From NCBI GenBank assembly GCA_026388495.1, contig JAPLJQ010000056.1, positions 1 to 11,902 of the forward strand: DNA of 11,902 nt, written 5' to 3'. Numbering within the stretch: position 1 is the first letter of the stretch; each line of letters begins with the position of its first letter. Under the pieces are notes generated by a model. That model made no database searches, was not told where the DNA came from, and worked only from the letters and a program-made list of their open reading frames with translations. Source of the DNA: Deltaproteobacteria bacterium (GTDB lineage: Bacteria > Desulfobacterota > Syntrophia > Syntrophales > UBA2185). The translations under genes and the position numbers were made by a program. Shown here one piece after another: positions 8,109 to 11,902 of this stretch.

Positions 8109-8122
8109 AGCAACACTTTACG

Positions 8123-8839
8123 TTACGACTCTTCCTGTTCCGGTGTCTCTTCTTCTTCCTTGATGATACCGTATTGTCTCCCCAGTTTCTTGATTCGCTC
8201 TACGAACCACGTCTTGAACTCTTCTTCCCGGTGGCTCCTCCCCTCTTCCTCTTCAATGCGCAATGCGAACCGGTGTTCGGGCGGTAAAAACCTTTTTACC
8301 TTATCGTAATAGACCACGATGGATTTCGGATCCGTGGGGCATTTCCTCTCGCAGGCGCCGCAGCCGTTGCAAGGATCATCAAGGACAATGGGATTGCCGT
8401 CATTCTCCAGTTTGATGGCGTCATACGGGCAGGCATTGTAGCAAATGTCGCATTTGCTCTGGCCAGACCAGGTAAGGCAGGTCTCGCGGTTGATTACCGC
8501 ATTGCCGATTTTGATATCGTCTTTTGAAATCCTCTTTATAGCGCCAGTCGGGCACGTCCGGATGCACGCCATGCAGAAGATGCACTTTTTCCAGTCGAGG
8601 ACGGGCGTCCCGATATTGGGAATCCCACCGGAAATGCCTGCCGGTATCAGGGCATCGGTAGGACAGACGTCGATGCACTGGTAACACCTTGTGCAATACT
8701 TAAGAAATTCCGGTTCAATGAGGGCGCCCGGCGGGCGTGGAAGCGCCCTGGCGCCGCTGACCTTGAAAAACGTAAAGATCACCGTAGAGATGGCGCCGCT
8801 GTATAGAATATGGAGGGCATCCCTTCTTGAAATCCCCAT
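8123..8839 (-). CDS. NapG/MauM-like Tat-exported four-cluster ferredoxin
   Basis: A 238-residue protein. The N-terminus has a twin-arginine motif (SRRDALHIL, R5-R6), a hydrophobic stretch at about 11-25 and an ARA site near 30-32, so export by Tat is likely, either cleaved or as a membrane anchor. Four [4Fe-4S] motifs follow: C49/52/55/59, C86/89/92/96, C121/130/133/137 and C157/160/163/167. The long spacing in the third matches NapG. In nitrate respiration NapG takes electrons from the quinol-oxidising NapH on the periplasmic side. Here a NapH-type protein ends the visible operon, so the two probably work together. Residues 190-238 form a highly charged, Glu-rich tail not expected in ordinary NapG. 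It is the first gene of the large operon, with AGGAG about 10 bases before the ATG (8851-8855) and a stem-loop separating it from the AOR unit. Confidence 0.85.
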   Translation of the reverse strand: MGISRRDALHILYSGAISTVIFTFFKVSGARALPRPPGALIEPEFLKYCTRCYQCIDVCPTDALIPAGISGGIPNIGTPVLDWKKCIFCMACIRTCPTGAIKRISKDDIKIGNAVINRETCLTWSGQSKCDICYNACPYDAIKLENDGNPIVLDDPCNGCGACERKCPTDPKSIVVYYDKVKRFLPPEHRFALRIEEEEGRSHREEEFKTWFVERIKKLGRQYGIIKEEEETPEQEES

Positions 8840-8860
8840 GAGAGATGATTCTCCTGTTTA

Positions 8861-8886
8861 AGGAATAATATGGAATTTTATTAAAT
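8861..8886 (-). promoter_or_regulatory. AT-rich stretch, possible promoter region of the formate dehydrogenase/Qmo operon
   Basis: Between the stem-loop and the NapG-like start the sequence turns strongly AT-rich; read on the minus strand it includes TATTTAATAAAA and CATATTATTCC. A TATTAT hexamer could act as a -10 box, but no well-spaced -35 box is visible. The call therefore rests on composition and on its position between a probable terminator and the first gene of a long operon. Confidence 0.25.
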
Positions 8887-8902
8887 ACGTCGCAGAAAAT
8901 CA

Positions 8903-8927
8903 AGGGCGGGTAAAGATCACCCGCCCT
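8903..8927 (-). terminator. Stem-loop after the AOR gene, probable terminator
   Basis: A perfect 9-bp GC-rich inverted repeat (AGGGCGGGT and ACCCGCCCT) with a 7-base loop lies 17 bases beyond the AOR stop codon. On the minus strand the stem is followed by TGATTTTC, a modest T-run; on the plus strand it is followed by CTTTTCAATCTTTT. It fits an intrinsic terminator or attenuator separating the AOR unit from the downstream NapG-led operon. The short T-tract means partial read-through is possible. Confidence 0.65.
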
Positions 8928-8944
8928 CTTTTCAATCTTTTACT

Positions 8945-10516
8945 TTATATTTTATACTCTTTTCGGGCTCCTGCGACGTCATCGATGAGGTATTCAAGTC
9001 CGAGGGCCTTCAGTGTCGCCTCTGTCGGGATTCCTTTCTCATCCCAGCCGACAAAACTGTAGAATTCATCCTGCATCTTCTTCATATCTTCGGCAGTGAA
9101 TATGGCCCCTTTCTTGGGTCCCGCAGGCAGTTTTTCCGTCATAAATCGTTTCGGCAGGCCGTCATCCTTGCGGCTGACGCCTTCCCTGACGTTGAAGACC
9201 CGCTCCATCGTCATGATCCGCTTTCCTGTATCCCAGTAATCATTCTCCGTCATGTTCCATCCGCAGAGCGGATTCAGCATGCCGACAGTGATCTTCGCAT
9301 TTTCGCCACCCCAGATAAGGCCGCTGGCGAAGGAACAGAGCGTAAGGGAATTCAGCATCGCGAAGATAATGAGGGCTCTCGTGGAGGCGCCCTCATGGTG
9401 GTCCCCACCGCAGGAACCCAGGCAGTAACTGTAGGCTCTGGCTTTATCGCCCCGGGGATCGTGGGCTGCCAGTTCCTTTCCTTTCACATGGATGGCATAG
9501 GTCTCCGCGCCCTTGCCGATCTGTGCGGCCATCTTCCTGACGCCCTTGGCAAGCAACTTGCCCGCCTTGCCTTCTTTGTAACAGAGCTTTCGGATGAGTT
9601 CCATATAGGTCTCCCCGTCGCCCCACTTGGGTTTCAGGCCGTCGAGGTCCGCAGGTTTCAAAATGCCTCTTTCCACAAGTTCCGTCGCGAATCCGAGGAC
9701 GCCCCCTGCGGAGATGTTATCAACTCCGTAGGCGTCGCAGGCCTCGATCATGGCCATTTCCGTGTAGAAATCCGTCATGCCGAGGTTGCTTCCTAAAAGT
9801 CCGCCGGACTCGTATTCGGGACCTTCGGCAATCAGACCTTTGTATTTACCTTCACGGATGACGCCCAGCTTCAGACAGTGGACGGGACAGTGGTTGCAGG
9901 CCACGTGCCTCTTCCAGAATTTCCTGGCCGCTTCTTCGCCACCGATCTTTACAATATCGGGATACCAGGTTGTCTGGTAGTTCTTTGTGATGAGGGACCC
10001 GGTGAAATAGTTGTTCTGCTCTAAAAGACCGGCCGTTCCCCACCGCTTGATGCCCTGCCAGGCTTCCTTTTCAACGGCGAGCTTCTTGGCATAGTTGGCC
10101 ATGTCCATAAACTTTGCATTGTCCGCCACCGGCACGGCTTTGGTGCCCCTGATGGCGAGACCTTTGAGCTTCTTGTTTCCCATGAGCATACCCGTGCCGC
10201 TTCTTGCGGCGGCGCGGAAGCGCTCCACAATCACGCAGGAAAAGGGAACCTGGTTTTCGCCGGCGGGGCCGATGACGGCTGTCCTGGCATAGGGATCCTT
10301 CATCTCCTTCATGATCATTTCATGACTTTCTTCTGTCGTCTTGCCCCATACCTTCGTGGCATCCTTGAATTCCACCTTGTCGTCCACAATGGAAAGCCAT
10401 ACGGGCTTCTTCGATCTTCCCGTGATGTAGATGCCGTCCCAGCCAGCCCACTTGATCTCGTTCCCGAAATGGGCGCCCGTCTCCGCGTGGGAGATCAGAC
10501 CCGTGTAGGGACTCAT
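8945..10516 (-). CDS. Aldehyde ferredoxin oxidoreductase, main part (N-terminus separated by a frame break)
   Basis: This 523-residue frame is most of a tungsten/molybdopterin AOR. Seen in order are the N-terminal-domain segment SPYTGLISHAETGAHFG, the [4Fe-4S] ligands C207, C210 and C214 (CNHCPVHC) with C394 in LTLCSF, the EGPEYES segment, and the HDPRGDKARAYSYCLGSCGGDHHEG region near the active site. AORs oxidise aldehydes to carboxylates (or run in reverse) with ferredoxin-like partners. The substrate is not predictable here. The apparent ATG at 10516 is probably not a real start: reading upstream in this frame gives SRTSIAH before MSPYTG, which matches the conserved AOR segment preceding SPxTG, while the rest of the N-terminus lies in another frame (10513-10728). 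The two ORFs therefore look like one broken gene. No signal peptide is present; the neighbouring ferredoxin has a Tat signal. Confidence 0.88.
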   Translation of the reverse strand: MSPYTGLISHAETGAHFGNEIKWAGWDGIYITGRSKKPVWLSIVDDKVEFKDATKVWGKTTEESHEMIMKEMKDPYARTAVIGPAGENQVPFSCVIVERFRAAARSGTGMLMGNKKLKGLAIRGTKAVPVADNAKFMDMANYAKKLAVEKEAWQGIKRWGTAGLLEQNNYFTGSLITKNYQTTWYPDIVKIGGEEAARKFWKRHVACNHCPVHCLKLGVIREGKYKGLIAEGPEYESGGLLGSNLGMTDFYTEMAMIEACDAYGVDNISAGGVLGFATELVERGILKPADLDGLKPKWGDGETYMELIRKLCYKEGKAGKLLAKGVRKMAAQIGKGAETYAIHVKGKELAAHDPRGDKARAYSYCLGSCGGDHHEGASTRALIIFAMLNSLTLCSFASGLIWGGENAKITVGMLNPLCGWNMTENDYWDTGKRIMTMERVFNVREGVSRKDDGLPKRFMTEKLPAGPKKGAIFTAEDMKKMQDEFYSFVGWDEKGIPTEATLKALGLEYLIDDVAGARKEYKI

Positions 10517-10728
10517 ATGGGCAATACTCGTGCGCGAAAGATGAACGCGTCCTCGGCCAGGGGATCTTTGTGGGCTTTATATTCCGTCGTTAAAAAATAT
10601 GCGGCAAGCCCGTTTCCGCCGATGGCTTTCTGATAGATCTCATCGGGAACTTCACGGGTTTTATAGGTTTGTTTACTTAAATCAATCTCCAGTATTTTTC
10701 CGAAACATCCGCCTTTGGGTGTTGTCAT
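10513..10728 (-). pseudogene. Aldehyde ferredoxin oxidoreductase N-terminal fragment, out of frame with the rest
   Basis: A 71-residue frame with the typical AOR beginning: GGCFGKILEIDLSKQTYK, then IGGNGLAAYFLTTEY and DPLAEDAFIF. After F (codon at 10539-10537) it leaves the family and ends as RARVLPI and a TGA. The chosen ATG at 10728 has AGGAGG at 10742-10737, 8 bases upstream; a GTG at 10737 and an ATG at 10734 also exist but sit too close to that site. It starts 5 bases after the stop of the Tat ferredoxin gene, so the two were cotranscribed. The segment that in AOR proteins contains an A-x-G-P-L-T-G-T type motif, about 13 residues, is missing between this fragment and the main ORF. The small ATGA-like overlap at 10516-10513 mimics a normal gene junction but is accidental. 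Confidence 0.85.
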
Positions 10729-10733
10729 GGTCA

Positions 10734-11489
10734 TCACCTCCTCGCCTTTTTGGTCTTAGCAGTTTTAACGGGGGTGATCCTTTTACCGCCGAAATTGGGA
10801 TAGAACGTGAGATCCAGTAAATCCGCGCCTGCCTGCCCCGGCGTTACCGCTCTGTAAGCCATATTGACGCCGAACCCCAGCTTGTTTGCCATAAGGCAGG
10901 GGCCCTGGGGATTGCCGGACTGGGTGAAACATGCTTTGACGCACTCCGGATCACCGCCGCACATGTCACAGATGAGGGGCTGGCCCGTATCGGGATTCAC
11001 CCAGACATACTGCGCCGGACAGGCCTCCTGGCATTTCAGACATTTCGCACCGAGGCAGATCTTCTCGTTTAAAATAATCCCATTGCTTTTGGGATCCGCC
11101 TGTATCGCTTTAGGCGTTGTGGGACAGGCCGCAATACATGGGGCGTCGTTACAGTGCCAGCATAGGACGGGAACGTCTATGGAATCCTTGTATTTCAGCA
11201 CATGAATCCGGGATACGGAGGGTCTGACGACACCGGTGTGATAAACGGAACAGGCATATTCACAGGCCCGGCAACCGGTACAATTCTGACGTTCCGCAAA
11301 TAGAAATTTCATCGGGTCCTTCTTCGGCTCCGGCGGTTTCGCCTGTGCCTGGGCAGATTTGGGAGCCAGGCTTCCTATCGTCGCCAGCGCAACAGCGCTG
11401 CTCGCAGCCACGGCGGTCCCCCTCAGAAAACCGCGGCGGGTCGTTTCCTTGTGAAGCAGTTCAGGGATCCTTTTTTCTTTATCTTCCAT
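10734..11489 (-). CDS. Tat-exported four-cluster ferredoxin, partner of the aldehyde oxidoreductase
   Basis: A 251-residue protein. A Tat signal is clear: TTRRGFLRG (R18-R19), an Ala-rich hydrophobic stretch at 24-40 and a likely cleavage site around AQAQA (46-50). Four [4Fe-4S] motifs follow: C70/73/76/80, C110/113/118/122, C145/150/153/157 and C174/177/183/187, the HydN/DMSO-reductase-beta pattern. The C-terminus is rich in Lys and Arg. It directly precedes the AOR gene, as ydhY precedes ydhV in E. coli, and should carry electrons to or from it. A longer frame from 11567 is open, but the ATG at 11489 is preferred: GGAGG at 11501-11497 lies 7 bases upstream, and the Tat signal then sits at the usual distance from the start. 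Because the AOR lacks its own signal, either the pair is exported together or they meet only transiently. Confidence 0.9.
   Translation of the reverse strand: MEDKEKRIPELLHKETTRRGFLRGTAVAASSAVALATIGSLAPKSAQAQAKPPEPKKDPMKFLFAERQNCTGCRACEYACSVYHTGVVRPSVSRIHVLKYKDSIDVPVLCWHCNDAPCIAACPTTPKAIQADPKSNGIILNEKICLGAKCLKCQEACPAQYVWVNPDTGQPLICDMCGGDPECVKACFTQSGNPQGPCLMANKLGFGVNMAYRAVTPGQAGADLLDLTFYPNFGGKRITPVKTAKTKKARR
10737..10742 (-). promoter_or_regulatory. Ribosome binding site deciding the AOR start
   Basis: AGGAGG on the minus strand, inside the last codons of the Tat ferredoxin gene. The spacing is 8 bases to the ATG at 10728 but only 2 to the ATG at 10734. The GTG at 10737 overlaps the site, so 10728 is the best start. 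Confidence 0.7.
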
Positions 11490-11496
11490 ATTAAAA

Positions 11497-11501
11497 CCTC
11501 C
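11497..11501 (-). promoter_or_regulatory. Ribosome binding site of the Tat ferredoxin gene
   Basis: GGAGG on the minus strand, followed by TTTTAAT and the ATG at 11489. It decides against the upstream in-frame ATG at 11567, which would extend the protein ahead of its Tat signal. Confidence 0.75.
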
Positions 11502-11517
11502 AATTTGATGACTCTCT

Positions 11518-11547
11518 TTAAGGTTTACAAAAGAACTGACTTGCCAC
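11518..11547 (-). other. Possible tiny leader ORF (9 codons) in the AOR-unit leader
   Basis: GTG GCA AGT CAG TTC TTT TGT AAA CCT TAA, read on the minus strand, is preceded by a very strong AAAGGAGG ending 5 bases before the GTG. The peptide would be V(M)ASQFFCKP. It ends 28 bases before the Tat ferredoxin ATG. A Shine-Dalgarno this strong with no ordinary gene behind it is odd. It may be a leader peptide, a remnant of a lost gene, or chance. Confidence 0.3.
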
Positions 11548-11622
11548 TTACACCTCCTTTCAGTCAATCCACTGATTTCTTTTATGTTTTTTATTATCCT
11601 TGTCCATTATCATCAACAGAGA

Positions 11623-11902
11623 CTATTTCATCTTGGTGGTGTACACATAGTCATTCCCCTTCTGGGCGACATGACATTTGATACACTCATCGATTTTTCC
11701 TTCCGATATAATTCTCCCGTCTGTCCTGAACTGCACCCAGAACCAGTCTCCCTCCTTCGGGTTGTATCCCTTCACCTTATACATGACATCGATGTTCATC
11801 AGCTTTTTATCCTTTGAAAAATTGTCCTGGGCGATCATGGCCCCATCGGGGAATTTTCCCTTCTTGCCGGTGATGGCCTTGAAGGCCGCGTCATTCACAT
11901 AC
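11623..11902 (-). CDS. Cytochrome P460-like c-type heme protein, C-terminal part
   Basis: The reading frame is open to the window edge (Tyr codon and onward), so this is the C-terminal 92 or so residues of a longer protein; the GTG at 11898 is internal. The segment contains NDAAFKAITGKKGKFPDGA, a WFWVQFRTDG strand and, near the end, DECIKCHVAQKGNDYVY, a CxxCH heme c motif with the D-Y-V tail typical of the cytochrome P460 family. Such proteins are periplasmic and carry one c-type heme; P460 cytochromes with a heme-lysine crosslink oxidise hydroxylamine. Many relatives in anaerobes are of unknown function, and the crosslinking Lys cannot be assigned from this part. The signal peptide lies outside the window. 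It ends in TAG at 11625-11623, and 133 bases separate it from the Tat ferredoxin gene, so it may be a separate transcript. Confidence 0.75.
   Translation of the reverse strand, partial: YVNDAAFKAITGKKGKFPDGAMIAQDNFSKDKKLMNIDVMYKVKGYNPKEGDWFWVQFRTDGRIISEGKIDECIKCHVAQKGNDYVYTTKMK

Larger units (their letters stand above)
11490..11622 (-). other. Intergenic leader between the P460-like gene and the AOR unit
   Basis: An AT-rich 133-base stretch. Read on the minus strand it has GGATAATAAAAAACATAAAAG, then a short TCAGT-GGATTG-ACTGA hairpin, the AAAGGAGG site of the tiny ORF, a further TCAGT, and GGAGG before the ferredoxin ATG. A promoter is plausible in the AT-rich part, but no convincing -35/-10 pair is visible. 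No rho-independent terminator for the P460-like gene was seen. Confidence 0.4.

Noticed and set aside
10513..10560. Programmed -1 frameshift joining the two AOR frames
   Set aside because: No X-XXY-YYZ slippery heptamer or downstream structure was seen at the junction, and about 13 conserved residues would still be missing after a -1 shift. A deletion explains both facts.
8945..10728. BamB, the AOR-type subunit of class II benzoyl-CoA reductase
   Set aside because: The Hdr/Fdh context superficially recalls the Bam complex, but no BamC-BamI set (NuoEFG-like subunits, selenocysteine MvhD) is present, a terminator-like stem-loop separates the AOR from the Hdr genes, and its partner ferredoxin is Tat-exported.
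10734..11567. Longer start (11567) for the Tat ferredoxin
   Set aside because: The extra 26 residues are encoded by the leader, including its Shine-Dalgarno sequences. The ATG at 11489 has GGAGG at ideal spacing and places the twin-arginine motif at a normal position.

Overview
The window carries one strand of work. All convincing genes lie on the minus strand and read from right to left. Nearly every product is an iron-sulfur, flavin or molybdenum/tungsten redox protein, with roughly twenty [4Fe-4S] cluster motifs in under 12 kb. No mobile element, tRNA, rRNA or CRISPR was seen. QmoA/HdrA-type flavoproteins, MvhD, a formate dehydrogenase, NapG/NapH-like proteins, an aldehyde ferredoxin oxidoreductase (AOR) and a P460-type cytochrome together suggest an anaerobic, Gram-negative bacterium of the sulfate-reducing or syntrophic Desulfobacterota type. 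That placement is inference from gene content; no phylogenetic marker is present.

Layout in the direction of transcription. (1) Right edge, 11902-11623: the C-terminal part of a cytochrome P460-like protein. (2) 11622-11490: a 133-base leader with a tiny possible ORF and two strong Shine-Dalgarno sequences. (3) 11489-8945: a two-gene AOR unit made of a Tat-exported four-cluster ferredoxin (11489-10734) and a tungsten/molybdopterin AOR. The AOR is broken near 10530-10540, where about 40 bases of a conserved segment appear to be missing and the frame shifts. (4) 8927-8903: a 9-bp stem-loop just after the AOR, probably a terminator. (5) 8839 to beyond position 1: a tightly packed operon with gaps of 1-14 bases or overlaps. 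Its order is NapG-like Tat ferredoxin, QmoA-like flavoprotein, HdrA/QmoB-like flavoprotein, MvhD-like protein, FdhB/FrhB-like iron-sulfur protein, FdhA-type formate dehydrogenase, HdrC-like ferredoxin, a four-cluster ferredoxin fused to a NapH-type membrane protein, and the first 13 codons of a further gene.

The large operon reads as one machine. The HdrA-like protein (570 aa) plus the MvhD-like protein (149 aa) equal a QmoB cut in two, and with the QmoA-like protein they form the flavin core of a Qmo/Hdr complex. FdhA and the FdhB-like subunit supply electrons from formate (or reduce CO2), as in the FdhAB-MvhD-HdrABC complex of methanogens. No HdrB (CCG-domain) protein is visible. Instead, an HdrC-like protein followed by a NapH-type membrane protein stands where QmoC (HdrC plus a membrane domain) would be. 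The simplest reading is a membrane-attached formate/quinone/ferredoxin electron-transfer complex, possibly flavin-based electron bifurcating or confurcating, with a periplasmic NapG-like arm. The arrangement is seen in the sequence; the function and energetics are inference.
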